A stretch of DNA of 62,095 nucleotides from the NCBI GenBank assembly GCA_946184295.1, contig CAMHEZ010000011.1:1-62095 (forward strand), read 5' to 3'. Under the pieces are notes generated by a model, which worked only from the letters and a program-made list of their open reading frames with translations, ran no database searches and had not been told where the DNA came from. The DNA is from an uncultured Clostridia bacterium. Its GTDB lineage: Bacteria > Bacillota > Clostridia > Oscillospirales > Acutalibacteraceae. The position numbers and the translations under genes were made by a program. Below, piece by piece: positions 1 to 8,218 of this stretch (positions are counted from its first letter, which is position 1; each line of letters opens with the position of its first letter).

Positions 1-624
1 ATGGTTATTTTTGGCGGTATCCAGTTTAGGGATGTCAAATCGGGTGACCTGATCGATATTATCCATCATGTGAGGCATCATACAAAGTTTAAGCTGATAA
101 ATACCATTATATGGCGGTATAAAAATGGTATGTCCGCCCATAGATATTTTGCTAACAGGCATGAGGAAGTTATCTGGCTGGTTAAATCTAATGATTATTA
201 TTTTGATTTGGATTCCGTGAGGGAACCGTATTCAGAAAAAGACCTTGAAGCCGCGTTGAAAGATAAACGGTTGAATCCGGAAAATACGATGAAAGGGAAA
301 AATCCTACCAACGTATGGGAAATCAACAGACTAAACGGCAACAGCAAAGAACGTGTAGGACATCCGACACAAAAGCCCGTGGAAATCATAGAACGTCTTG
401 TTAAAGCCCTATCCTATCCGGGTTCTATAGTGCTTGATTTTTTTGCGGGCAGTGGAACTGTTGGGCGCGTATGTATCACCGAGAGACGGCATTGCTTAAT
501 GTGTGACAGCAATCAAACTACTGTTGAATATTTCAATAAGCACCTTGAACTAATGCGTCAAGTCGGACAAAGCACAGCGTACACAGAAGTTCAAAGCATT
601 GATGAATTTTTCAATGCAGATTGA
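1..624 (+). CDS. Type II DNA methyltransferase, beta class, RsrI-like (5' partial)
   Basis: Site-specific DNA methyltransferase that should protect the site cut by the next gene. Visible are HPTQKP (residues 121-126) followed by the SAM-binding LDFFAGSG (145-152) near the C-terminus, the motif order of beta-class amino methyltransferases. The catalytic DPPY-type motif, which lies N-terminal in this class, is absent, so the gene begins before the window; the ATG at base 1 is probably internal. From memory the C-terminal third resembles M.RsrI, whose partner RsrI is an EcoRI isoschizomer, so adenine methylation within GAATTC is the natural inference. The stop is 15 nt before the endonuclease start, so the two are co-transcribed, methyltransferase first. 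Confidence 0.9.
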   Translation: MVIFGGIQFRDVKSGDLIDIIHHVRHHTKFKLINTIIWRYKNGMSAHRYFANRHEEVIWLVKSNDYYFDLDSVREPYSEKDLEAALKDKRLNPENTMKGKNPTNVWEINRLNGNSKERVGHPTQKPVEIIERLVKALSYPGSIVLDFFAGSGTVGRVCITERRHCLMCDSNQTTVEYFNKHLELMRQVGQSTAYTEVQSIDEFFNAD

Positions 625-639
625 GGAGGGAATTTAGCT

Positions 640-1470
640 ATGAAAAAAGGGCAATCAAACAGGTTGACGGTACAGCAAAAAGAGGGACAAGGCCCTATTA
701 CCATCTTTCATAAGGACGCGCAGATACATGACAGAGAAGTAGGTAACACTTCTCTTTTTGTGATAAAGCAGCTGGAATTTGAATTTCCTATGCTTACCTT
801 TCGATATAGGAAAGATTTGTCAAAGAAAGAAATAAATAAAGCCTTGCAGAAGATTGATACATATCTTGGACAAACGCTTTTTGTGGAAAGCGCAAGTATA
901 AAACCGGACGGCGGACTGATTGAAGTGCAAGATGATAATGGCAACTGGCGTGTCGTTTTGGTATCAGAGGCCAAACACCAAGGCAAAGATATTGAAAACA
1001 TCAGAGCCGGAAAACTTGTCGGAAAGAAGAATAATCAAGACCTTATGGCAGCAGGAAACGCAATCGAAAGGGCTTATAAGAATGTGAATGAGATTGCGAA
1101 TTATATGTTGTCTGAACGATATTTTCCGTATGTTTTGTTTTTGGAAGGCTCTAATTTTTTGACACAAGATGTAACTGTTACAAGACCTGACGGCAGAGAA
1201 GTGACGTTGGTATATAACGACGGCACATTAAACAGGCTTGATAGATTAACTGCGGCAAATTATGGTATGCCGATCAATACAAATTTGTGTGAAAACCGGT
1301 TCGTAAAGTGCAATGGCGCAACTATCATGTTACAGGCTGTTTCAATCTACACAAAGGGCGAAGGCGGACATTGGAATGACGAAGATATGATTATGGTTAT
1401 GCTTGAAGTGGCACGAACATCTTTGAAAATGTTGGGGAGTGACCTTTTCGAGCAATTAAGCAAACGATAA
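640..1470 (+). CDS. Type II restriction endonuclease, EcoRI/RsrI family
   Basis: Homodimeric PD-(D/E)XK endonuclease, predicted to cut GAATTC. The 276-residue product aligns without obvious gaps to remembered EcoRI (277 aa). The catalytic triad is intact: D90 in KPDGG and E110/K112 in SEAKHQGKD, one less than EcoRI D91/E111/K113. The recognition segment MAAGNAIER (136-144) and the NRLDRL segment holding R199 and R202 (EcoRI R200, R203) are also kept, so specificity should be unchanged. The start has a strong GAGGAGGG ribosome binding site. It follows an RsrI-like methyltransferase by 15 nt and ends before a rho-independent terminator. Base composition is clearly more AT-rich than the genes from 2.5 kb onward, in keeping with horizontal transfer. 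Confidence 0.95.
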   Translation: MKKGQSNRLTVQQKEGQGPITIFHKDAQIHDREVGNTSLFVIKQLEFEFPMLTFRYRKDLSKKEINKALQKIDTYLGQTLFVESASIKPDGGLIEVQDDNGNWRVVLVSEAKHQGKDIENIRAGKLVGKKNNQDLMAAGNAIERAYKNVNEIANYMLSERYFPYVLFLEGSNFLTQDVTVTRPDGREVTLVYNDGTLNRLDRLTAANYGMPINTNLCENRFVKCNGATIMLQAVSIYTKGEGGHWNDEDMIMVMLEVARTSLKMLGSDLFEQLSKR

Positions 1471-1508
1471 AGTATCACAGACAAATAGCAACAAACAGGC
1501 AGAGAAAA

Positions 1509-1550
1509 ACGGCGGAAATCCTCGTTTTATAAAGGGTTCCGCCGTTTTAA
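1509..1550 (+). terminator. Rho-independent terminator of the restriction-modification operon
   Basis: Inverted repeat ACGGCGGAA (1509-1517) and TTCCGCCGT (1537-1545) followed by TTTT. It lies 39 nt after the endonuclease stop and before the convergent gene at 1631-2179. Confidence 0.75.
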
Positions 1551-1630
1551 ATATTCTCCTTTTCAAAATTGTTTTTTATTTTTAGGTGTTCTACTGCTGG
1601 TACGGTACAATCCGCAGCATTGGCAGCACT

Positions 1631-2179
1631 TTATACAATGACCTCCACCTCGGGAGAAACAGGGGAAGCGGGGGGCTCACTTGGCGTGACTGCGGTGTCG
1701 GGCTGTCCGGCGTTCGGCTCATACTTGGCCTTCATCTCGTCGAGCTGGCGGTGCAGCTCCTCGATTTCATGCTTCTGAATGGAAACTACCGACCCCAGCT
1801 CCACCACCTTGGATGTGATGGCAGAAATCTGACACATCTGCTTGAACGCGAGATAATAGAGCAGCGCGATAAACGGCACCGTGACCACCAGTGCGTAACC
1901 GTAGGCCATGTGGGTCATGTCGGCAACCTTGTAGGTCAGCTCCGGCCACATGCCATAGACGAAGAGCAGCGCCGCCGGCAGCGTCCACATCAGGAACGAC
2001 GATTCCTTGATCTGGCTGCGGAGCATACGCCGGAACAGAAACACGATGACCATGACGCTGGACGTCACCATGATGACCCTGACCGCAACATTCAGACCGA
2101 TATCGCTGTCCTGCATATAGCCCATACTGTCGGTGATGCGGTCAAAAAACCAATCCAGCAGATTTTTGAAAAAATCCAT
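1631..2179 (-). CDS. DUF2304-like membrane protein
   Basis: Small integral membrane protein of unknown function, 182 residues from the chosen start. Predicted membrane segments lie at about residues 28-50, 61-79 and 91-113, followed by a helical, probably coiled-coil stretch (120-152) and a Pro/Glu-rich tail. This three-helix layout with a charged C-terminal helix resembles DUF2304 proteins, often found near glycosyltransferases, though none is adjacent here. I chose the ATG at 2179 because it has a GGTGAT site and because the upstream in-frame ATG at 2251 lies only about 13 nt from the -10 box of the promoter at 2264-2292. The gene is monocistronic and converges on the restriction-modification operon. 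Confidence 0.7.
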   Translation of the reverse strand: MDFFKNLLDWFFDRITDSMGYMQDSDIGLNVAVRVIMVTSSVMVIVFLFRRMLRSQIKESSFLMWTLPAALLFVYGMWPELTYKVADMTHMAYGYALVVTVPFIALLYYLAFKQMCQISAITSKVVELGSVVSIQKHEIEELHRQLDEMKAKYEPNAGQPDTAVTPSEPPASPVSPEVEVIV

Positions 2180-2263
2180 TTTAATCACCACGTCGCTTGT
2201 TATTGTAAAAACATCTTGCAAGGAGATTGGGGGAAGGCGTTTCCCACGCAATAATCACCTAAC

Positions 2264-2292
2264 AGTATAACATAAAAAAAATCATTTGACAA
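2264..2292 (-). promoter_or_regulatory. Sigma-A promoter for the DUF2304-like gene
   Basis: Read on the minus strand: TTGTCA (2292-2287), 17-nt spacer, TATACT (2269-2264). It sets transcription start near 2257 and supports translation from 2179. Confidence 0.7.
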
Positions 2293-2416
2293 CATCATTC
2301 TTCATATTTATTTTCCAAAGACCGTAACAAAAATTGCCAATTGTTTCAATGGTCGCTGTAGCTGGGAAAGAAAATCCTTTTTTTGAATAAAAAATCAGTA
2401 CACATAAAAATATCAC

Positions 2417-2445
2417 TTGAATTTGTGGCTTTTTTTTGCTATAAT
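2417..2445 (+). promoter_or_regulatory. Sigma-A promoter for the GGDEF gene
   Basis: TTGAAT (2417-2422), 17-nt spacer rich in T, TATAAT (2440-2445), 68 nt before the GTG start. The 334-base divergent spacer 2180-2513 holds this promoter and the opposite one; I see no c-di-GMP riboswitch or other structure in it. Confidence 0.7.
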
Positions 2446-2513
2446 CAGTATATAAAGGGTAAGTATACATTGTGAGGTTTAGGGCTTTTCGACAAAAGGG
2501 AGGGGTGATTTTT

Positions 2514-4835
2514 GTGAACCGTACATCGTCTTTGTCAATGAATGATAAATGTGGCATATTTATGATTGTGTCGCCGCAGGACATGGTGATTTCTTATCCG
2601 AGTGAAGAAATGAATGCGATAGTGGGGCGGGATACGGACGGGCTGTGTTATCTGGATCTGGTGGTGCCGGAGGATCGTGAACGGGTGGCCGGTATGTTTG
2701 CGGGGCTGCTGGCGGCCGACGAGCATACCTTTGAGGCGTCTCCGCGTCTGGATAACCATGACAGACACAGAATTTTTCTGGCCGACGGCTCAGCGGCTGC
2801 GGTGCTGCTGAGTGCGGGCTTTGAGGCTGACGGGTGTCTGCGTTGCGCTATAGTGCGAATGTATGATGAATTTGTGGGCGGCTCGGTTAATCTCTACCGT
2901 TCCAACGCGGTGCTGGAATCCTTCGCTGTCAGCATGGCGGTGCTAGCGATTACGCAGGAGGGCAGCTTCCTGGTGCAATACGCCAACGAAGATTTTTACC
3001 GCATGATCGGCTGGACACGCTTTGAATTTAAGGAATTTTTTAACGAATGTCTGGACGACAGGATTTTCACCGAAGACTTCACCTCTTTTTCCGAGCGGCT
3101 GCGTTCGATCGGAGAGGACTGCCCCGATACTGTCTTTGAGGCGCGTACCGTCACAGCGGGGGGGAGTATCCGATATCATGAGGTGCGGGCGCGGTATCTC
3201 ACCGTGGAAAACGGTCTGCCGATGGTTTCCGTGGCGTTTTGCGATGTGACCGAGCGCAAGAACCTGCGCCGGGAACTGGTCATCAAAAACGAGCGTTTCA
3301 GCATCATTCAGCAAAGCTCCGAGCAGGTGGTGTTCGACTATGACACCGAGCATGACGTCTGCGTGTTCAGCGGCAACCTGGAACGCCTGGGACAATCTCT
3401 CTCTCTCTACGGCGTTGCGTGCGTCAACAACGAATTTGTGGTAAGCGACTTTTTTGCGTCGCAGTTTGCCCTTGGCATGATGAGCAAGGAGGATTACAAC
3501 GCGTTTGCCGATGCGTTTGCCAACGCCATTCTGCGGGGAGAAGGCGGGGAACACGAATTTTACCTTTGTTTTCTGGGGCGGCCCGCCGGTTTCTGGTGCA
3601 AGTGCGTGTTCAGTGTTGTGAAGGACGAAAACGGCGATGTGGTGCGTATTGTGGGACGCATCAAGAATATCGACAAGCAGAAAAGAGCGGAGGCGCTGAT
3701 TGAAAAACGCATCACCAATGATATGCTCACGGGTCTGCTCAACAAGGACACGGCCCTCGAACGCATCCGGGATTTCCTGACCGAAGAGGCGCAGCACTCG
3801 CACAATGATGAAAAATATCATGCGCTGCTCATGATTGATATGGACCATTTCCGCACGATCAACGAGTTTTTCGGCCATACCTACGGTGATGATGTCATAC
3901 GCGAGTTTGCCTCCGACATCAAGTCCTCTTTCCGGGATACCGATATCGTGGGGCGTATCGGCGGGGATGAATTTATCGTGCTGATGAAAAGCGTAACGCA
4001 GAAATTTGCGGCCAAGAAAGCGGGCAGACTTTGCCGCAGCCTCATCAAGCATTACGGAGTAAGGAATAAAATCACATTGACTTGCAGTATCGGTGTGGCT
4101 TTTTTCAACAAGGATGCTTATGATTTTGACAGCCTTTATCAATATGCCGACTGGGCGATGTGTAACGCCAAGAAAAACGGGCGCTGTGCCTACAGCATTT
4201 ACGACAGTGAGGCGCACGACGATTACCGCCGCATTGAGGAGCTGAACAACCGCACCTGTGTGGATCCCCCCTCCAACAGCACTGAAATCAGCGAGCTGGA
4301 CACCAATCTGATGGATATTGCCTTTTCACTGGCATCTGCCTCGGACGATATCTACGGCACGCTGGAAATCCTGCTGCGCACGGTGGGACGCAAGTACAAT
4401 CTCAGCGACGTTTCGGTGCTGGCCAAGAATTATGACGCAGCCGACCGGCTCATGACCGTTGGCCGCTGGCAGAGCAGCCGCAACCAGCGCCCGGGACATC
4501 GCTCGCCGATGAATACCAACAGCGTCAATCTCGACGTGATTTTCAAGGGGGGCAGTCTGCGGTGCGTGTCGGATATTTCAGTGTGCAATCTGCCGCCCGC
4601 GCTCAAGAGCACGCTGAAAAACGACGGAATCTACGCCTTCGTGCTGGGCAAGCTGGAGGGGCGCGGCGGGGAGAACTTCGGCTACATGATGTTTACCCAG
4701 TTCAACCGCACGCGCAAATGGAGCCGCCGGGAGATCAACACCTTCAAGTATCTTGCAAAAATCGTTTCTGTCCGTCTGGTGGATCAGTACATACAGCATA
4801 CGCTGCAGTTCCAGGAAGATAAAACGGAGACATAG
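2514..4835 (+). CDS. PAS-GGDEF diguanylate cyclase with C-terminal GAF-like region
   Basis: Probable diguanylate cyclase making cyclic di-GMP, 773 residues, no membrane segment or signal peptide. In order: an N-terminal region with a weak PAS-like look (1-120), a PAS domain (about 125-240), a second PAS/PAC unit (about 250-390), a GGDEF domain (about 400-565) and a C-terminal GAF-like region (about 590-770). The active-site signature is intact (GGDEF at 483-487), and the inhibitory-site RxxD lies at 474-477, so product feedback is expected. The GTG at 2514 is chosen because AGGGAGGGG ends 8-9 nt upstream; the earlier ATG at 2472 has no such site. It stands alone with its own promoter and no EAL or PilZ gene nearby. 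Confidence 0.88.
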   Translation: MNRTSSLSMNDKCGIFMIVSPQDMVISYPSEEMNAIVGRDTDGLCYLDLVVPEDRERVAGMFAGLLAADEHTFEASPRLDNHDRHRIFLADGSAAAVLLSAGFEADGCLRCAIVRMYDEFVGGSVNLYRSNAVLESFAVSMAVLAITQEGSFLVQYANEDFYRMIGWTRFEFKEFFNECLDDRIFTEDFTSFSERLRSIGEDCPDTVFEARTVTAGGSIRYHEVRARYLTVENGLPMVSVAFCDVTERKNLRRELVIKNERFSIIQQSSEQVVFDYDTEHDVCVFSGNLERLGQSLSLYGVACVNNEFVVSDFFASQFALGMMSKEDYNAFADAFANAILRGEGGEHEFYLCFLGRPAGFWCKCVFSVVKDENGDVVRIVGRIKNIDKQKRAEALIEKRITNDMLTGLLNKDTALERIRDFLTEEAQHSHNDEKYHALLMIDMDHFRTINEFFGHTYGDDVIREFASDIKSSFRDTDIVGRIGGDEFIVLMKSVTQKFAAKKAGRLCRSLIKHYGVRNKITLTCSIGVAFFNKDAYDFDSLYQYADWAMCNAKKNGRCAYSIYDSEAHDDYRRIEELNNRTCVDPPSNSTEISELDTNLMDIAFSLASASDDIYGTLEILLRTVGRKYNLSDVSVLAKNYDAADRLMTVGRWQSSRNQRPGHRSPMNTNSVNLDVIFKGGSLRCVSDISVCNLPPALKSTLKNDGIYAFVLGKLEGRGGENFGYMMFTQFNRTRKWSRREINTFKYLAKIVSVRLVDQYIQHTLQFQEDKTET

Positions 4836-4867
4836 GCGGGATTTCCCCGATTTTATTGTCATACAGC

Positions 4868-4896
4868 TTGACAAGCCGCCGCTTTGGCGCTATAAT
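4868..4896 (+). promoter_or_regulatory. Consensus sigma-A promoter of the alaS T-box transcript
   Basis: TTGACA (4868-4873), exactly 17 nt, TATAAT (4891-4896), a full consensus match. Transcription would start near 4903, at the beginning of the T-box leader. Confidence 0.85.
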
Positions 4897-4904
4897 TAAG
4901 AGCA

Positions 4905-5216
4905 GACCGACATTATTCGGTAATTTGATACAGAAAATCGGCGCGTTCGGGAAGAATGCGGTGTTTCATGTCCACAGAGAGCGGCGTCCACGGCTGAGAG
5001 ATTCCGCATTTCGTGAAATCCGTATGGCCGCCCGACTGGCGTACTTTGTCAGAGCGGCAAAGGCGCGGTGCTTCCGATGAGGAATCGGGCGTGGGTCAAG
5101 CGTTAATTGACGGAAAAAGCGGCGCAGGAACGACAATCTTCGTTCCCGTGCAAATTGGGTGGTACCACGGCTCTGCCGTCCCTTTTGAGAGAGGAACGGC
5201 GGGGCTGTTTTGACAC
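4905..5216 (+). promoter_or_regulatory. T-box leader (tRNA-sensing riboswitch) of alaS
   Basis: The T-box core AATTGGGTGGTACCACG lies at 5153-5169. It is preceded by a long structured leader and the small stem GGAACGA/TCGTTCC (5128-5146). It is followed by the terminator stem built from GCCGTCCCTT and AGGAACGGC with a T-rich tail ending near 5216. The known mechanism: uncharged tRNA-Ala pairs through the specifier loop and the T-box bulge, favouring the antiterminator and readthrough into alaS. Alanine specificity is inferred from the downstream gene; I did not fix the specifier codon by eye. Confidence 0.9.
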
Positions 5217-5251
5217 TTTAGTGTATTAAAGAAAGGAATTGATTCAATCTT

Positions 5252-7885
5252 ATGGAATGGACAGGACTTAACGAACTGCGGGAGAAATATCTCTCCTTCT
5301 TTGAGAGCAAGGGCCATCTGCGCCTTCCCAGCTTCTCGCTCATTCCCCACAACGACAACAGCCTGCTGCTGATTAACTCCGGCATGGCGCCCATGAAAAA
5401 GTACTTCACCGGCGAGGTGACCCCGCCCCGCAAGCGCGTCACCACCTGTCAGAAGTGTATCCGCACGCCCGACATCGAGCGCGTCGGTATCACCGCCCGT
5501 CATGGCACTTTCTTTGAAATGCTGGGCAATTTCTCATTCGGCGACTACTTCAAGCACGAGGCCACTTCCTGGGCATGGGAGTTCCTCACCAAGACGCTGG
5601 AGATGGACATTGACCGCCTCTGGGTTTCCATCTATGAGAACGATGACGAGGCCTTCGACATCTGGACGAAGGAAGTCGGCGTGGCGCCCGAGCGCATTGT
5701 GCGTCTGGGCAAGGAGGACAACTTCTGGGAGCACGGCGAAGGCCCCTGCGGCCCCTGCTCCGAAATCTACTTTGACCGCGGCGCGGAATACGGCTGCGGC
5801 AAGCCCACCTGCGGCGTGGGCTGCGACTGCGACAGATACGTCGAAATCTGGAACAACGTGTTCACCCAGTTTGATTCCGACGGCAAGGGCACCTATACCC
5901 CCCTCGATCACCCCAACATCGACACCGGCATGGGGCTGGAGCGTCTGGCCTGCGTGGTGCAGGGCGTGGACAACCTCTTCCTGGTGGACACCGTGCAGAA
6001 CATCATGAAGCACATCAGCGAGATCGCCGGCGTGAAGTACGGCGACGATCCCAAGACCGATATCTCGCTCCGCGTCATCACCGACCATATCCGTTCCACC
6101 ACCTTCATGATCGGCGACGGCGTCATGCCCTCCAACACCGGCCGCGGCTATGTGCTGCGCCGTCTGCTCAGAAGAGCGGCGCGTCACGGCAGACTGCTCG
6201 GCATCGACAGAATGTTCCTCACCGAAGTCTGTGACACCGTCATTCGTGAGAACGAAACCGCTTATCCCGAACTCAAGGACAAGCGCGACTTTATCCATAA
6301 TGTCATCGCCACCGAAGAGGCGAACTTCGCCAAGACCATTGACCAGGGCATGAAGATGCTGGAAGACTTTGTAGCGGAGCACGACGGCGACACCCTGAGC
6401 GGCGATGCCGCTTTCAAGCTCCAGGATACTTACGGTTTCCCGATTGACCTGACCGTGGAAATTCTCGCCGACAAGGGCATGAAGGTGGACGTGGAGGGCT
6501 TCCGCAAGATTTACGATGACTACCGCGTCAAGACCAAGCTGGCAGGCGTTCACGCCACCACCGAAGCGTGGAAGGGCGACGCCGATCTGCTGAAGGATAT
6601 GGAGCCGACCGAGTTCCTCGGCTACGGCGAGAAGGAAGCCGCAGGCAAGGTGATTGCCATTGTACTGGGCGGCGAGTTGGCCGACAGCGCGTCGCAGGGC
6701 GACGAGGTCGTGCTGGTGCTTGACCGCACGGTCTTCTATGCCGAGAGCGGCGGTCAGGTGGGCGACATTGGCACCATCACCGGCGAAAACGGCAAATTGC
6801 AGGTCACCAACACCACCAAGAACCCCACCGGCGTGTTCCTGCATACCTGCACCGTGGAGGAAGGTCAGATCAACGTCGGCGACACCGTGACCACCGCCTA
6901 CGATTTTGAAACCAGAATGGCAACCCGCCGCAACCATACCGCTGCCCATCTGCTGCAAGCCGCGTTGCGCAAGGTGCTGGGCACGCATGTGGAACAGGCC
7001 GGTCAGCTCGTGGACAGCCGCGCCGTGCGTTTCGACTTCACGCATTTCTCCGCGCTCACGCCGGAAGAACTGGCACAGGTCGAAATGCTGGTCAATGCGG
7101 AAATCCTCGCCAGCATTGACGTCATCAACGTGGAAATGCCCATCGAGGCGGCCAAGAAACTGGGCGCGATGGCGCTCTTCGGTGAGAAGTACGGCGACTT
7201 GGTGCGCGTGGTGCGTACGACCGACGATTTCTCCATTGAGTTCTGCGGCGGTACGCATGTGGACAACACCGCCCGCATCGGTCTTTTCAAGATCAAGTCG
7301 GAATCCTCCGTTGCGGCAGGTGTGAGAAGAATCGAAGCCGTGACCGGCGCGAATGTGCTGGCCATGCTTAACGACGCGCTCAACACCATTAATGAAGCGG
7401 CTGCGGCCATGAAGCTGAACAATCCGGCCGAGCTGGTGCGCAAGAGCGCGGCCATGACCGCCGAGCTGCGCGAGAAAGATAAGCAAATCGAGCAGCTTTC
7501 CTCCAAGCTGGCGGCCATTCAGGTGGAATCCATGGTAGACAGCGCCCAGACGGTCGGCGAAACCAAGCTGGTTGTGAGCCGTATGGACGGCGTGAAGCCC
7601 GACGAGCTGCGCACGATGGGCGACAAGGTGCGCGACAAGTGCGCCGATTCGGTGGCCGTATTTGCCTCCGTCAACGGCGAAAAAGGCACCATCTTTGTGG
7701 CAGTTGGCAAGGACGCGCTGGCCAAGGGCGCGAATGCGGGTAAGATCGTCAAGGCGATTGCGCAGGTCACCGGCGGCAACGGCGGCGGCAAGCCGGATAA
7801 CGCCATGGCAGGCGCGAAAGACCTTGCCAAGCTGGACGAGGCACTTGCCAAGGCCGCCGAAATCGTAGCAGAGTATGTAAAATAA
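5252..7885 (+). CDS. alaS: Alanine-tRNA ligase
   Basis: Charges tRNA-Ala with alanine in the cytoplasm; class II synthetase, 877 residues, the usual length for bacterial AlaRS. The N-terminal catalytic core begins at once (FFESKGH near residue 19; the CQKCIRTPDIERVG segment follows). The editing domain carries the zinc ligands HTAAH (562-566) and CGGTH (665-669). The C-terminal part has the coiled-coil (about 710-760) and the glycine-rich DHHA1-type C-Ala domain (about 770-877) with GGNGGGKPDNAMAG. GAAAGG precedes the ATG by a rather long 15 nt. Expression should respond to alanine supply through the T-box upstream. An interspersed repeat begins just after the stop. Confidence 0.98.
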   Translation: MEWTGLNELREKYLSFFESKGHLRLPSFSLIPHNDNSLLLINSGMAPMKKYFTGEVTPPRKRVTTCQKCIRTPDIERVGITARHGTFFEMLGNFSFGDYFKHEATSWAWEFLTKTLEMDIDRLWVSIYENDDEAFDIWTKEVGVAPERIVRLGKEDNFWEHGEGPCGPCSEIYFDRGAEYGCGKPTCGVGCDCDRYVEIWNNVFTQFDSDGKGTYTPLDHPNIDTGMGLERLACVVQGVDNLFLVDTVQNIMKHISEIAGVKYGDDPKTDISLRVITDHIRSTTFMIGDGVMPSNTGRGYVLRRLLRRAARHGRLLGIDRMFLTEVCDTVIRENETAYPELKDKRDFIHNVIATEEANFAKTIDQGMKMLEDFVAEHDGDTLSGDAAFKLQDTYGFPIDLTVEILADKGMKVDVEGFRKIYDDYRVKTKLAGVHATTEAWKGDADLLKDMEPTEFLGYGEKEAAGKVIAIVLGGELADSASQGDEVVLVLDRTVFYAESGGQVGDIGTITGENGKLQVTNTTKNPTGVFLHTCTVEEGQINVGDTVTTAYDFETRMATRRNHTAAHLLQAALRKVLGTHVEQAGQLVDSRAVRFDFTHFSALTPEELAQVEMLVNAEILASIDVINVEMPIEAAKKLGAMALFGEKYGDLVRVVRTTDDFSIEFCGGTHVDNTARIGLFKIKSESSVAAGVRRIEAVTGANVLAMLNDALNTINEAAAAMKLNNPAELVRKSAAMTAELREKDKQIEQLSSKLAAIQVESMVDSAQTVGETKLVVSRMDGVKPDELRTMGDKVRDKCADSVAVFASVNGEKGTIFVAVGKDALAKGANAGKIVKAIAQVTGGNGGGKPDNAMAGAKDLAKLDEALAKAAEIVAEYVK

Positions 7886-7898
7886 ACAGCGTCAACTA

Positions 7899-8070
7899 GC
7901 CGCGCATGCGGCGTGGGAGTCCAGGGGGACTGGTCCTCCTGGCAGGGGCGTAAGCTTTCGCAAGCGAAAGCTAGGGCACTCGCCACCACTGGGGTGTGGG
8001 GCAAAGCCCCACAAGCAGGCGTAGCCTGCGAGCAAGACGCGCCGCGAAAACCAACGCAGTCAGGCGCATA
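7899..8070 (+). repeat. Interspersed intergenic repeat, copy A
   Basis: Member of a seven-copy family in this window (A-G). Shared marks are a GCGTGGGAGTCCAGGGGG-type head, a central palindrome around AGCTTTCGCAAGCGAAAGCT, the module AGCAGGCGTAGCCTGCGAGC, and a tail CGCGCCG...GTCAGGCG. It begins 13 nt after the alaS stop, in the orientation of alaS. A short reading frame through it is not regarded as a gene. Confidence 0.85.
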
Positions 8071-8071
8071 C

Positions 8072-8116
8072 AAAGGGAGACCCCGCATCGGAAACGGTGC
8101 GGCGCGTCTCCCTTTT
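8072..8116 (+). terminator. Rho-independent terminator after alaS and repeat A
   Basis: Long hairpin AAAGGGAGAC (8072-8081) with GTCTCCCTTT (8106-8115), containing an inner stem CCGCATCG/CGGTGCGG, then a T-run. Confidence 0.8.
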
Positions 8117-8128
8117 GTGTTTCAATCA

Positions 8129-8184
8129 ATTGTCAACTTTAATTAAATAACTAGGTTGACAATTTAACAATGCCGTGCTATAAT
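8129..8184 (+). promoter_or_regulatory. bioY promoter overlapped by a BirA-like operator
   Basis: The promoter is TTGACA (8156-8161), 17 nt, TATAAT (8179-8184). Over its -35 lies an inverted repeat, ATTGTCAAC (8129-8137) and GTTGACAAT (8155-8163). Written as TTGTCAACT-N15-GGTTGACAA it fits the known BirA operator pattern TTGTnAACC-N15-GGTTnACAA with one mismatch. Biotinyl-AMP-loaded BirA bound here would block RNA polymerase. BirA itself is not in the window. Confidence 0.75.
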
Positions 8185-8218
8185 CAATCCAAAATGATTT
8201 TGCAGGAGGATTTCCCCG

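Noticed and set aside
2943-4217. A 424-codon open frame on the minus strand within the GGDEF gene.
   Set aside because: Shadow of a recognised PAS-GGDEF coding sequence; no promoter, ribosome binding site or domain.
5534-7486. A 650-codon open frame on the minus strand within alaS.
   Set aside because: Antisense shadow of a highly conserved gene, with no ribosome binding site and a composition rich in His, Val and Gly typical of such shadows.
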